Of a stretch of DNA of 64,000 nucleotides, positions 1-7,939 are shown in pieces. The stretch comes from Caballeronia sordidicola (lineage in GTDB: Bacteria; Pseudomonadota; Gammaproteobacteria; Burkholderiales; Burkholderiaceae). Below the pieces are notes generated by a model. It ran no database searches. It saw only the letters and a list, made by a program, of their open reading frames with translations, and was not told the DNA's origin. Position numbers and translations under genes: made by a program. Numbering within the stretch: position 1 is the first letter of the stretch; every line of letters begins with the position of its first letter. The stretch lies in contig NZ_FCOC02000016.1 in NCBI RefSeq assembly GCF_001544455.2, positions 62,001 to 126,000 of the forward strand. Reading direction: 5' to 3'.

Positions 1-1
1 G

Positions 2-697
2 GCAAGCGGCACAACGCGCTTCGATAACGTCCGGGTTCCTGCGGACCAGATCCTGTCCCGGTACAAGGCATCAGAGCCCCGCCGCAATTCCTTGCTTACT
101 GCGTTCTATCAGACAGTCCATCTCGCAACGCTGGCCGGTATAGCCCGCGCGGTATTGCGTGACGGCGTTGAATTCGTTCAGGGCCGCACGCGGACTTTCG
201 GTGTTGCCGGGCAGTCCAGTCCGCGTGACAATCCGCTGGTGCATCGGGTTGTCGGACGGCTTGGAAGCCTCGCGTATTCGGCCGAAGCGCTCGTGGAGGC
301 CGTGGCTGCAGCGCTCGAACGTGTACATCAGGCACGCATTACGGACGCGGTGACCACGGCGGATTACGTCGCTGTGGACATCCAGGCTTATCAGGCGCAG
401 CAGATCGTGCTCGAACAGGTGCTGGAGGCGGCAACCTTGTTGTTTGAAGTGGGTGGTGCATCGGCGACGAGCGAAGCGCGCCGGCTCGACCGCCATTGGC
501 GCAATGCACGCGTCATTGCCTCGCATAATCCCGCCATCCAACGTGAGGCCGCTGTTGGCAATTACCATTTGAACGGGACCGCGCCGAACGAGCGTTTCAG
601 TTTGGCTCACAGTCCCGCGGACAACGTTGCAAAAACGCACGGCTCGAGCGGACACGCAGTCACGCAGAATGATGAATTTGCCGGAACTGGCAGATGA
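2..697 (+). CDS. acyl-CoA dehydrogenase-like oxidoreductase (SfnB/DszC type), 5' truncated by window edge
   Basis: The reading frame is open from base 2 and runs 231 codons to TGA, so the N-terminus lies outside the window. The first residues, TTRFDNVRVPADQIL, match the beta-domain to C-terminal helical transition of acyl-CoA dehydrogenases. What follows (TLAGIARAVLRDGVEF, later EVGGASATSEARRLDRHWRNAR) is the all-helical C-terminal domain of the FMN-dependent SfnB/DszC-like branch, where 'LDRHWRNAR.ASHNP' is typical. By family knowledge such enzymes oxidise organosulfur compounds with reduced flavin. The sulfur-uptake genes that follow fit this, but the substrate is not visible. The last ~30 residues look less conserved than the family's usual ending. 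Confidence 0.8.
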   Translation, partial: ASGTTRFDNVRVPADQILSRYKASEPRRNSLLTAFYQTVHLATLAGIARAVLRDGVEFVQGRTRTFGVAGQSSPRDNPLVHRVVGRLGSLAYSAEALVEAVAAALERVHQARITDAVTTADYVAVDIQAYQAQQIVLEQVLEAATLLFEVGGASATSEARRLDRHWRNARVIASHNPAIQREAAVGNYHLNGTAPNERFSLAHSPADNVAKTHGSSGHAVTQNDEFAGTGR

Positions 698-870
698 ATA
701 CCGGCCGATCGACCCTGGTTGAACCGAGGTAAATTCGCGGTCGCGCAATGCAGAACATTGCGACGACCGCGTTTGGATCAGTGGCCTGATCTGGCCGCAC
801 ATCGCTTTTACCGTATTCACCAATAAACAGTGGACGACCCAGGCCGGATGATGCGCGGGCCGCTTGAAAC

Positions 871-1074
871 TCAGGCTGGAACGATGTTCGACGCCTGCTT
901 GCCCTTCGGCCCTTGCTTCACTTCGAACGTGACCTTTTGATTCTCCTGAAGGCTTTTGAAGCCTTCTGCCTTGATTTCCGAGAAGTGTGCGAACAGGTCT
1001 TCGCCGCCGTCATCCGGCGTGATGAAGCCGAAGCCCTTTGCATCGTTGAACCATTTGACCGTACCGGTTGCCAT
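871..1074 (-). CDS. cspA: cold-shock protein, CspA family
   Basis: This 67-residue single OB-fold protein starts MATGTVKWFNDAKGFGFI and carries both RNA-binding motifs, KGFGFI (RNP1) and DLFAHF (RNP2-like VFVHF). It acts in the cytoplasm as a single-stranded RNA/DNA chaperone. The frame is open 32 codons further upstream, but that extension is hydrophobic and unlike the family, so ATG at 1074 is the start. The AT-rich stretch upstream (about 1075-1120) would be the 5' leader, which in cspA genes is often a thermosensitive regulatory element. I did not identify a specific cold-box. It lies alone, 255 bp downstream of the MetQ-like gene. Confidence 0.95.
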   Translation of the reverse strand: MATGTVKWFNDAKGFGFITPDDGGEDLFAHFSEIKAEGFKSLQENQKVTFEVKQGPKGKQASNIVPA

Positions 1075-1329
1075 GAGTGTGTCCAGAAAAAATTTAAAGC
1101 TAAAAAATAAAAGTAGAACCGAGGATAAAGCCAGGGCGCCGAGTCGCGTCGCATTGCATTGTTGTGACAAGACTTCGCCAATCCTTAAACGTGTCCGTAA
1201 CGAAGATACCTTGCCGTGCAGGACGCTCAGGAATTATCGCGATTCAATTGTACGCCGTGCCAATATTTATTGAAGCTTTCCAAACCGCAAAAACTGCAAT
1301 GCGAAACGTGCTGGCGCACCGGTTTCAGC

Positions 1330-2136
1330 TTAACGCAAATAATCGGGTTTACTAAAGCCCTGAAAACGCTCATCCACGACATGCCGGAACTCGGGTGATC
1401 GATAAGCAGCGGAAATATCCTTAACGTACGGTTTTTGAAGATCGCCGGTACGTACCGCCACGAGATTGAGATAGTAAGGGGGGATTTTTTCCAGAAGAAG
1501 CGCGTCCGTGAGCTTCAGCCCGGCCGCGAGTGCGAAGTTGCCGTTGATGAATGCATAGTCCACGTCGTCGAGTGAGCGCGGCAATTGCGCGGCGTCGAGT
1601 GGCAGTAACTTTATCCGGTGCGGGTTGGTAGCAATGTCGTGCTCGGACGACTTTACCGGATCGACGCCTGGTTTCAATGTCACCCAGCCAATTTGCTGCA
1701 GCAGCACGATTGCGCGCGCCTGATTGGTGACGTCGTTCGGAAGTGAAACAGTCGCGCCATCTTTTACGTCAGTTAGGCTTTTAAGCTTATGGCTGTATAT
1801 ACCGATGGGCGCGGTGGGCATCTTGATTAGCTGGGTGAGTTGCAGCTTGTGGTCGTCCGAAAATTTCTTCAGGTAAACCTCGTGCTGGAACGCGTTGGCA
1901 TCGAGCGCGCCGTCGGCAAGCGCGAGATTCGGCTGAACATAGTCGGTGAATTCGACAATGGTGACCTTGTAGCCCTCCTTCTCGAGCACGGGTTTGATGC
2001 CATAGCGGATCTGGTCCGCATACGGTCCGGCAGTCGCGCCAAAGCGAATTTCCTTCTTGTCGGGATCGGCCGCATGCGCCGACGCGGTGACAACTGACGC
2101 CAACAATAACGCGCAGATTCCACGCAGCAAGGTCAT
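1330..2136 (-). CDS. MetQ/NlpA-family ABC transporter substrate-binding protein
   Basis: This 268-residue periplasmic binding protein has a cleavable-type signal peptide (about residues 1-22, ending TASAHA-AD). It lacks the lipobox cysteine found in classical NlpA/MetQ lipoproteins. The mature part carries family hallmarks: IRFGATAGPYADQI, EFTDYVQPNLALADGALDANAFQHEVYL and SLPNDVTNQARAIVLLQQ. The family binds methionine or related sulfur-containing compounds and hands them to MetNI. No metN or metI lies nearby, so it is an orphan binding protein that must borrow a membrane complex or has another role. It lies in the same orientation as the RidA, FAD-oxidoreductase and GntR genes upstream of it, with a 126 bp gap before it. 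Confidence 0.88.
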   Translation of the reverse strand: MTLLRGICALLLASVVTASAHAADPDKKEIRFGATAGPYADQIRYGIKPVLEKEGYKVTIVEFTDYVQPNLALADGALDANAFQHEVYLKKFSDDHKLQLTQLIKMPTAPIGIYSHKLKSLTDVKDGATVSLPNDVTNQARAIVLLQQIGWVTLKPGVDPVKSSEHDIATNPHRIKLLPLDAAQLPRSLDDVDYAFINGNFALAAGLKLTDALLLEKIPPYYLNLVAVRTGDLQKPYVKDISAAYRSPEFRHVVDERFQGFSKPDYLR

Positions 2137-2262
2137 TCCTTTTCCTCCTTGGTCTTGATCGGTTAGCTTGCATACAGCTTGCCGACAAGAACTTAGCGGA
2201 AACGAAATCGCTTGCTAAACAAGTAATTCTGCTTTGCTAAGCGATGACTTGCCCAATGTCCC

Positions 2263-2676
2263 TCAAGGCTGCTTATAGCAAACCAGATCGATTTCCACTA
2301 ATGCGCCTCTGCCAAGACGCGCCACACCAACGGTTGTGCGCGCGGGCAGGCGCACACTGTCCTGTGCGAAATGACGCGCATATACGGTATTGAACCGCGC
2401 GAAGTCCCGGTCGAACTCGCTCAGATAAATACGCACGAATACCGCGTCTTCGTAGTCATAGCCGGTATGCCGCAGTATCCGGTTGAGGTTCTCGAAGCAG
2501 AACGCGGCTTGTTCTTCTATGCCGCCGGCCAATGCTGATGCGGGCGCATCAGGATCGGTGGGAAGCTGGCCTGTGACGTATAGCCAGCCAGCGGCTTCAA
2601 CTGCGTGCGAATACAGCGACGAAGGCGGCGGTGGGCTCGCGTCAGGAACGACGTGATGCATTTTCTGAGTCGTCAT
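2263..2676 (-). CDS. RidA/YjgF/YER057c/UK114-family protein
   Basis: This 137-residue protein has the Rid fold pattern: SHAVEAAGWLYVTGQLPTD, then QAAFCFENLNRILRHTGYDYEDAVFVRIYLSEFDRDFARFN, and a C-terminal RTTVGVARLGRGALVEIDLVCY. The arginine in 'ARTTVGV' matches the position that binds the substrate carboxylate in imine/enamine deaminases. It is cytoplasmic. Rid proteins hydrolyse reactive enamine or imine intermediates made by PLP or flavin enzymes. Only 14 bp separate it from the flavin oxidoreductase gene before it, so it probably removes an imine made by that enzyme. That pairing is inferred. Confidence 0.88.
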   Translation of the reverse strand: MTTQKMHHVVPDASPPPPSSLYSHAVEAAGWLYVTGQLPTDPDAPASALAGGIEEQAAFCFENLNRILRHTGYDYEDAVFVRIYLSEFDRDFARFNTVYARHFAQDSVRLPARTTVGVARLGRGALVEIDLVCYKQP

Positions 2677-2690
2677 GTGATTAAAAGTTG

Positions 2691-4115
2691 TTAGGGCGCC
2701 GCGTATGCAAGCACGCTGCTGTCCTTCAACAGCCGCTCCAGATGGCGCGCGATGTCCGGTGCGCCGGTCATCTCGCCGAAGCTTCCACGGGTCATCGGGC
2801 CGAATGCAAAGAGGCCGGAGGACACGTTGCCGTCCGCGTCGAGTATCCGGCTTTGCAGGTCGGTGTCGAGACCGGCCTGCACGGCGTCCAGACGCGCGAG
2901 CCTGCTTTCGAGCAATGACTTCACGAGCGGATTTCTATCGATATCGCGCGCCGGTCCCGTGCAGAACACCACGGCGCCAAAGTCATATTCGTCCATGTTG
3001 CCGCCCGGGCGCTTGAGTCCCACGCGAAAGCCATGCTCATGGCGCCGTATATCGCCGATACCAGCCGTGACCACGTTCATTTGCCCTGTTGCAATCGCAC
3101 GTTCGATGGCCTCGTGAATCTGCGGCGCGATCCGGAACCGATGCACGTCCCAGAACGGCAGCAGCCTTTTGACAACGCGGCGTTGCTCATGCGCGGGAAG
3201 TGCGTTCCAGATGCGTGGAAGCTCGAAGCGCAGCGCGTCCGCCGCGGGTTGCCAGCCAATGTTCGCGAGCTTGTCGCGCGCAATCCGCTGCCGCAATCTC
3301 TGCACGAGTGCGCGTGCCGTGGCGGGCGGCGCGCTATTGCCGAGGAAATCGGCGGCATCGGCGAATATGCCATGTGGTTGCGCTCGCAAGCCGCGTCGCG
3401 AGATGGCCGTGATGCTTCCGCGATGCCCGCGCCCGACCAGCGTCACGGCGACGTCGGCCATGGTCAGGCCGGTGCCGACCAGAAGCACCGGCGCGTCAGC
3501 GGGAATGGCGTGCAATGCGTCGTGCGACCACGGATGCGCGATCACGCGCGGATCGCGCAAGGCGTTTTTATCGATACGTCCTGGCGGTTTCGACGGCGTG
3601 TGCCCGAAGCACAGCGCGACACGCTGCGCATCCAGTTGCGCGCCGTCATCGAGCGTGACGATGTAGCCCGCGCTGGTTTTGCTCAAGCCGGCAGCGCTCG
3701 CGCGCCGATGACTCATGCGCACGTCTGCAGCGGCTTCGGCCATAACATCTTGCAACGTTGCGAGCACATACTCGCCGTATCGCTGGCGCGATACGTAGTA
3801 GTGACCTTGCGCGTCGACGCTGCCTGCATCAAGCGCATCGTGATCCCTGAGCCACCGCGTGGCGTGCGTGGGGTCGGTGGCGAAGAGGCTCATTCGGTCG
3901 CTCGGGACGTTGATCCGGTGCAACGGTTCAGTCGTGCCATATGCGATCCCGCGCCCCAGTTCAGCCGATGGTTCCACGATGGTGAAGTCGAGACTCACGT
4001 TAGCCGGGCGCGCTCGAATGGCATGAATCACAAACGCGACACCTGTAAAACCACCGCCAACCACGACTATGTTTACGGTTGTGTCCTGCTCCGATGTTTT
4101 CAAGGAACCGATCAT
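2691..4115 (-). CDS. FAD/NAD(P)-binding oxidoreductase (NAD_binding_9 / YdhS-like)
   Basis: This 474-residue protein begins with a Rossmann FAD-binding segment, NIVVVGGGFTGVAFVIHAI, followed by GRGIAYGTTEPLHRINVPSDRMS, which is characteristic of the YdhS-like FAD/NAD(P)-binding family. A second nucleotide-binding segment, PVLLVGTGLTMADVAVTLV, lies near residue 210. Near the C-terminus FGAVVFCTGP and LFAFGPMTRGSFGEMTGAPDIA close the FAD site. The family resembles flavin monooxygenases and amine or hydroxylamine oxidoreductases, and the substrate is unknown. It sits between a GntR regulator and RidA on the same strand, suggesting an operon for oxidising an amine- or sulfur-containing nutrient. 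Confidence 0.82.
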   Translation of the reverse strand: MIGSLKTSEQDTTVNIVVVGGGFTGVAFVIHAIRARPANVSLDFTIVEPSAELGRGIAYGTTEPLHRINVPSDRMSLFATDPTHATRWLRDHDALDAGSVDAQGHYYVSRQRYGEYVLATLQDVMAEAAADVRMSHRRASAAGLSKTSAGYIVTLDDGAQLDAQRVALCFGHTPSKPPGRIDKNALRDPRVIAHPWSHDALHAIPADAPVLLVGTGLTMADVAVTLVGRGHRGSITAISRRGLRAQPHGIFADAADFLGNSAPPATARALVQRLRQRIARDKLANIGWQPAADALRFELPRIWNALPAHEQRRVVKRLLPFWDVHRFRIAPQIHEAIERAIATGQMNVVTAGIGDIRRHEHGFRVGLKRPGGNMDEYDFGAVVFCTGPARDIDRNPLVKSLLESRLARLDAVQAGLDTDLQSRILDADGNVSSGLFAFGPMTRGSFGEMTGAPDIARHLERLLKDSSVLAYAAP

Positions 4116-4168
4116 GATGCTGAAGTCTCGCGAAGCGCGGCGTGAGTGAGAATGTTCATATTAACTGG

Positions 4169-4942
4169 CTAGCGTTCACGGTCAATGCGCATGCGATATT
4201 GAAACGCGTCGCTGCGAAAATGGAGGAACTCGAAAAGGACAGGGCGCGCGTGAATGTCGAAGACGTGCCGCTCGACGCGAAGTACCGGACTACCCGGTGC
4301 GAGTTCCAACGCCGAGAGCGTTTCTTCATCGGCGAGAATCGCATCCACCGCCACATTTGCATGATCGATGCGTACGGCGCTGCGTTCTTCGACAAGTTTG
4401 AAAATGTCTTGCGTGGCGAGGTCCGCGGTCATCAGCTTCTGCGCGAGCAGCTCGCCCAGGAACGTGGTCTCGAACGACAAACGTGTTCCATCAAGTATGC
4501 GTATCCGTTTTATTTCCGCGACCCGGACGCTGTTGCCGACGTCCGTGTCAAGACCCAACCGCGCCCGAAGGTCCACATCCGGATCGAAATAGCGAAACCC
4601 CTCAAGCCGGTTCGTTACCTGATGGCCCAGCGGGATCATTGCTTCTGAAAAGCCCTGCAGCGCGGCAATATTCTGATAAGCGCGCGGCGGCGCCACAAAG
4701 GTGCCGCGTCCGCGAACCGTCTTGACGGCGCCTTCCTGGCGCAATTCATCCAGCGCCTGGCGCACGGTAATGCGGCTGACATCGAACATGTCGCACAAGG
4801 CCTGTTCAGTGGGTAACTGCGCGTCCGGCGCATAGGTGCCGTCGAGCATGCGCGCACGAAGTTGATCTTTTATGCGTCTATACAGCGGGGCGGCGTAGTC
4901 CTGCATGGGCATCAATGGTTTGCGATCGGGTTTCGATGTCAT
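4169..4942 (-). CDS. GntR-family transcriptional regulator with UTRA domain (HutC subfamily)
   Basis: This 257-residue protein has an N-terminal winged helix (about residues 15-85), with PLYRRIKDQLRARMLDGTY, QLPTEQALCDMFDVSRITVRQALDEL and the wing TVRGRGTFVAPP. A UTRA effector-binding domain follows (about 105-250), ending SPVLRVERHVFDIHARPVLFEFLHFRSDAFQYRMR. It starts a leftward cluster (FAD oxidoreductase, RidA, MetQ-like) and is divergent from tauA, so it may control both directions from the 345 bp intergenic region. HutC-type proteins usually repress until a pathway metabolite binds the UTRA domain. The effector is not evident. Confidence 0.92.
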   Translation of the reverse strand: MTSKPDRKPLMPMQDYAAPLYRRIKDQLRARMLDGTYAPDAQLPTEQALCDMFDVSRITVRQALDELRQEGAVKTVRGRGTFVAPPRAYQNIAALQGFSEAMIPLGHQVTNRLEGFRYFDPDVDLRARLGLDTDVGNSVRVAEIKRIRILDGTRLSFETTFLGELLAQKLMTADLATQDIFKLVEERSAVRIDHANVAVDAILADEETLSALELAPGSPVLRVERHVFDIHARPVLFEFLHFRSDAFQYRMRIDRER

Positions 4943-5287
4943 GACAACGCGAGTTCAATCTTCGCACGGTGAAGCCTGCGCTCAGATGTCGAGGATACAT
5001 TAGACCACGCGTGCACAGAACGCTGCGCAAAGCTGGAAATTCACTAAGCTAGTGAGAATTCATCGCTTGGAAATCGTGCGGCGCCGTTCATATACTGTCC
5101 TCAGAAAAGTTGTAATGACAACCGGGCGAAGGTGCAAAACCGCATGCTTTCATGCCCATACCGGATTCCGATTCATTTGAATCGGAATCCGAATCATGTT
5201 GCGTCATATTGATCAAACCATTCCACACTGGGCCGGAATGCGGACCTGTCCGCTGCGCCCGCGCGTTTTCCTACGGAGCTGCAAAGC
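4943..5287. promoter_or_regulatory. divergent GntR/tauA control region with three inverted repeats
   Basis: This 345 bp region has no gene. It contains TCACTA-AGC-TAGTGA (5041-5055), GTTGT-AATG-ACAAC (5109-5122) and a much longer perfect palindrome at 5162-5191, annotated separately. The second fits the loose GntR pattern GT-(N)-AC. All three are placed to control the divergent GntR and tau transcripts, and assigning any of them to a particular protein is inference. Confidence 0.55.
5162..5191. repeat. perfect 14-bp inverted repeat upstream of tauA
   Basis: The left arm CGGATTCCGATTCA (5162-5175) is the exact reverse complement of TGAATCGGAATCCG (5178-5191), separated by TT. It ends 96 bp before the tauA start. 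No T-tract follows, so it is not an obvious intrinsic terminator. It could be an operator or a stable leader hairpin. Confidence 0.8.
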
Positions 5288-6313
5288 ATGTTCAAGCATC
5301 TGATTCGAGGCGCTGCGTTATTGGCGCTTGTTTCCAGTCTTACCGCGAGCTTCGCATCTTCCGCATTTGCGGCCGACAACAAGACTGTCACGGTCGGTTA
5401 CCAGACGGATATCGAACCATCCAAGATCGCGCAGGCCAGCGGCCTCTATGAGAAAGCCAGCGGCTACAAGATCAACTGGCGCAAGTTCAATACCGGCGCC
5501 GACGTGATCGCCGCGATGGCCTCGGGCGATGTACAGGTCGGCTTCACGGGCAGCAGTCCGCTTGCGGCGGGCGTCACGCGCGGCTTGCCGCTCGAAACGT
5601 TCTTTGTCGCGGCCGAGATTGGTACAGCAGAGGCGCTGGTCGTGCGAAACGGCAGCAACATCACCAAGCCGCAGGATCTGATTGGCAAGAAGGTTGCCGT
5701 GCCATTCGTCTCGACCACGCACTACAGTCTTCTGGCAGCGCTCAAGCATTGGGGCATTCCGGCCAATCAGGTCACCATCCTGAACCTCGCGCCTCCCGAG
5801 ATTGCGGCGGCCTGGCAGCGCGGTGATATCGATGCAGCTTATGTGTGGGACCCGGCGCTCGGCAAGATCGTAAAGACGGGCAAGGTGTTGACCACGTCGG
5901 CGGAAGTGCGCAAGTGGGGCTCGCCGACCTTCCTCGCATGGGTCGCGCGCAAGGATTTCGCGCAGGCGCACCCCGACTTCCTGGTTGCTTTTTCGCGGGT
6001 CACGGGCGCGCAGAATGCCGAGTATCGCAAGGATGGTGCGAAGTGGACCGCGGCCACGCCACAGGTGGCGGACATCGCGCGGATCAGCGGTTCGGATGCT
6101 GCGGACCTGCCCGCGCTGCTGCAGGGAACGACCTTCCCGCTGCTCGACGAACAGGCCTCGCCGCGTTTGCTGGGCGGCGGCATTGCGAAGGCGCTCGCCG
6201 ATACATCGGCTTTCTTGAAGGAACAAAAACGCGTGGATGATGTGCTGCCCGATTACGGTCCTACGGTCACGGCTTCGTTCGTGCAGCAGGCAAGCGCGGG
6301 AAGCGGCAAGTAA
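5288..6313 (+). CDS. tauA: taurine ABC transporter substrate-binding protein
   Basis: This 341-residue periplasmic protein has a signal peptide (about 1-28, SSAFA-AD). Its mature sequence is strongly TauA-like: VTVGYQTDIEPSKIAQASG, INWRKFNTGADVIAAMASGD, VAVPFVSTTHYSLLAALKHW and AAWQRGDIDAAYVWDP. TauA captures taurine or related alkylsulfonates for import under sulfur limitation. It is followed after 4 bp by the ATPase gene and then the permease, the usual tauABC order. A palindrome lies upstream and a GntR gene is divergent. The unusual point is what follows tauC: a flavoprotein and ferredoxin instead of tauD. Confidence 0.93.
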   Translation: MFKHLIRGAALLALVSSLTASFASSAFAADNKTVTVGYQTDIEPSKIAQASGLYEKASGYKINWRKFNTGADVIAAMASGDVQVGFTGSSPLAAGVTRGLPLETFFVAAEIGTAEALVVRNGSNITKPQDLIGKKVAVPFVSTTHYSLLAALKHWGIPANQVTILNLAPPEIAAAWQRGDIDAAYVWDPALGKIVKTGKVLTTSAEVRKWGSPTFLAWVARKDFAQAHPDFLVAFSRVTGAQNAEYRKDGAKWTAATPQVADIARISGSDAADLPALLQGTTFPLLDEQASPRLLGGGIAKALADTSAFLKEQKRVDDVLPDYGPTVTASFVQQASAGSGK

Positions 6314-6317
6314 CATC

Positions 6318-7097
6318 ATGATCCGGATCGACGCGCTCAGCGTTTCCTTCGATACATCAAGCGGCCCGCACCGGGTTCTGGCGGATATCAGCCTCGAATT
6401 GCGGGATGGCAGCTTCACTGTCGTGCTGGGGCCGTCGGGCTGCGGCAAGACGACCTTGCTGAACGTGCTGGCGGGTTTTATTGCACCGTCGGCGGGACAG
6501 GTATCGATTGACGGCGAAGCGATCACAGGTCCAGGCTCGGATCGGGGCATGGTGTTTCAGGACGATTCGTTGTTGCCCTGGCAGAACGTCGAGCAGAACA
6601 TAGGATTCGGCCTGACGCTTGCTGGCGTGCCGAAAGCGAAGCGCGAGGCGACGGTCGAAGCGTTGCTTGAGTTGACCGGCCTGAGCGCGTACGCGCGTTA
6701 TCCGTTGTGGAAAATTTCGGGAGGCATGCGCCAGCGCGTGGGACTTGCCCGCGCGCTCGCTGTAGATCCCCGCTTCTTGCTGCTCGATGAACCGCTGGGC
6801 GCACTCGATTCTTCGACGCGCCTGAAGATGCAGGAGTATCTGCTCACGCTCTGGGAGCGCTATGGCAAGGGCATGGTGATGATCACGCATGACATTGCCG
6901 AGGCGCTTTTCATGGCCACGGATCTCGTTCTGATGCAGGCGAACCCGGGTTGCATTGCGTCTGTGCGGCGCCTTGATTTTGGCGCACGCTTTGTTGCGGG
7001 AGAGTCATCGCACAGCATTAAGAGCGACCTTGCGTTCATCCGCTTGCGGGACGAAATCGAGAGCCGGTTTTTTGCAGACAATGAGATACTGCCATGA
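6318..7097 (+). CDS. tauB: taurine/sulfonate ABC transporter ATP-binding protein
   Basis: This 259-residue ABC ATPase has Walker A GPSGCGKTT (about residues 38-46), Q-loop MVFQDDSLLPWQNV, signature ISGGMRQRVGLARAL, Walker B RFLLLDEPLGALD and H-loop MVMITHDIAEALFM. It powers import through TauC from the cytoplasmic face. The frame is open 27 codons upstream, into the tauA 3' end, but ATG at 6318 gives a normal N-terminus (MIRIDALSVSF) and lies just after the tauA stop. Its last codons overlap the tauC start (ATGA), showing tight coupling. Confidence 0.95.
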   Translation: MIRIDALSVSFDTSSGPHRVLADISLELRDGSFTVVLGPSGCGKTTLLNVLAGFIAPSAGQVSIDGEAITGPGSDRGMVFQDDSLLPWQNVEQNIGFGLTLAGVPKAKREATVEALLELTGLSAYARYPLWKISGGMRQRVGLARALAVDPRFLLLDEPLGALDSSTRLKMQEYLLTLWERYGKGMVMITHDIAEALFMATDLVLMQANPGCIASVRRLDFGARFVAGESSHSIKSDLAFIRLRDEIESRFFADNEILP

Positions 7098-7939
7098 GCG
7101 ACACAGAGCGTCTTGCGTATTATCCGGACCCCGCGCTGTCTGAAAGGAACACCCCCAAACCTGGACGCTTGCGGTTCAACAGGCAGCGTCTGATCAGCAT
7201 CGTGACGGTGCTGGTCGTCATTGCCTCCTGGACGCTCGCGGCGCGGCTGAAACTCATCAGCCCCGTATTCCTGCCATCGCCCGCGGCGGTGGCGCACAAG
7301 TTCGTGGATGTATCGGTGAATGGTTTCAGCGACGCCACCCTTTGGCAGCACTCGGCCGCAAGCCTGTCGCGCGTATTCGCGGCGCTCGCACTGGCTGTCG
7401 TCACTGCAGTGCCGCTTGGCGTGCTGATCGGCCTCAATCCGACAGCGCGCGCTATTGCCGATCCGCTCATCGAGTTTTATCGGCCGGTGCCGCCGCTTGC
7501 ATATTTGCCCTTGATCGTCATCTGGTGCGGCATTGGCGAGCCGTCCAAGATCCTGTTGATCTGGCTGGCGATCTTTGCGCCGTTGACCATCTCCACTCAG
7601 CAAGGCGTGCGGCGCGTGAAGCAAAGCCGTCTGCGCGGCGCGCAGGCGCTCGGCGCCACGCGGTGGCAACTGATCCGGTACATTGTCGTGCCGTCCGCGG
7701 CGGCGGATGTTCTGACCGGCATCCGGGTCAGCCTCGGTGTGGGCTGGTCGGTGCTCGTTGCAGCTGAGTTGATCGCGGCTACGCGTGGCCTTGGTTTCAT
7801 GATTCAGTCGGCAGCGCAGTTTCTCGTGACCGATGTCGTCATCATGGGCATTGTCGTGATTGCGTTGATCGCGGGCGTGTTCGAGTGGGGACTCAGGTCG
7901 CTTCAACGCGTGCTCGTGCCATGGGAAGGACATGCATGA
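7094..7939 (+). CDS. tauC: taurine/sulfonate ABC transporter permease
   Basis: This 281-residue integral membrane protein has about six helices, beginning LISIVTVLVVIASWTLAARL. It carries the permease EAA-type loop (RRVKQSRLRGAQALGATRWQLIRYIVVPSAAADVLTGIRVSLG), where it docks on TauB, and the family segment EFYRPVPPLAYLPLIVIWCGIGEPSK. It overlaps tauB at the start and the flavoprotein gene at the stop, each by an ATGA junction. Those overlaps place the flavoprotein and ferredoxin in the same transcript as the transporter. Confidence 0.95.
   Translation: MSDTERLAYYPDPALSERNTPKPGRLRFNRQRLISIVTVLVVIASWTLAARLKLISPVFLPSPAAVAHKFVDVSVNGFSDATLWQHSAASLSRVFAALALAVVTAVPLGVLIGLNPTARAIADPLIEFYRPVPPLAYLPLIVIWCGIGEPSKILLIWLAIFAPLTISTQQGVRRVKQSRLRGAQALGATRWQLIRYIVVPSAAADVLTGIRVSLGVGWSVLVAAELIAATRGLGFMIQSAAQFLVTDVVIMGIVVIALIAGVFEWGLRSLQRVLVPWEGHA

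Noticed and set aside
71..823. 250-codon minus-strand open frame opposite the first gene
   Set aside because: It is antisense to a clear acyl-CoA-dehydrogenase-type protein and has Arg/Ser/Cys-rich shadow composition with no family pattern.
2137..2262. Repeated TTGCTAA motifs upstream of the MetQ-like gene
   Set aside because: The two copies are imperfect and irregular; I could not argue for an operator beyond chance in an AT-richer stretch.
5318..6550. 410-codon minus-strand frame opposite tauA
   Set aside because: Long GC-driven shadow frame: Arg-rich sequence, spans tauA and the tauB start, while tauA itself is unmistakable.
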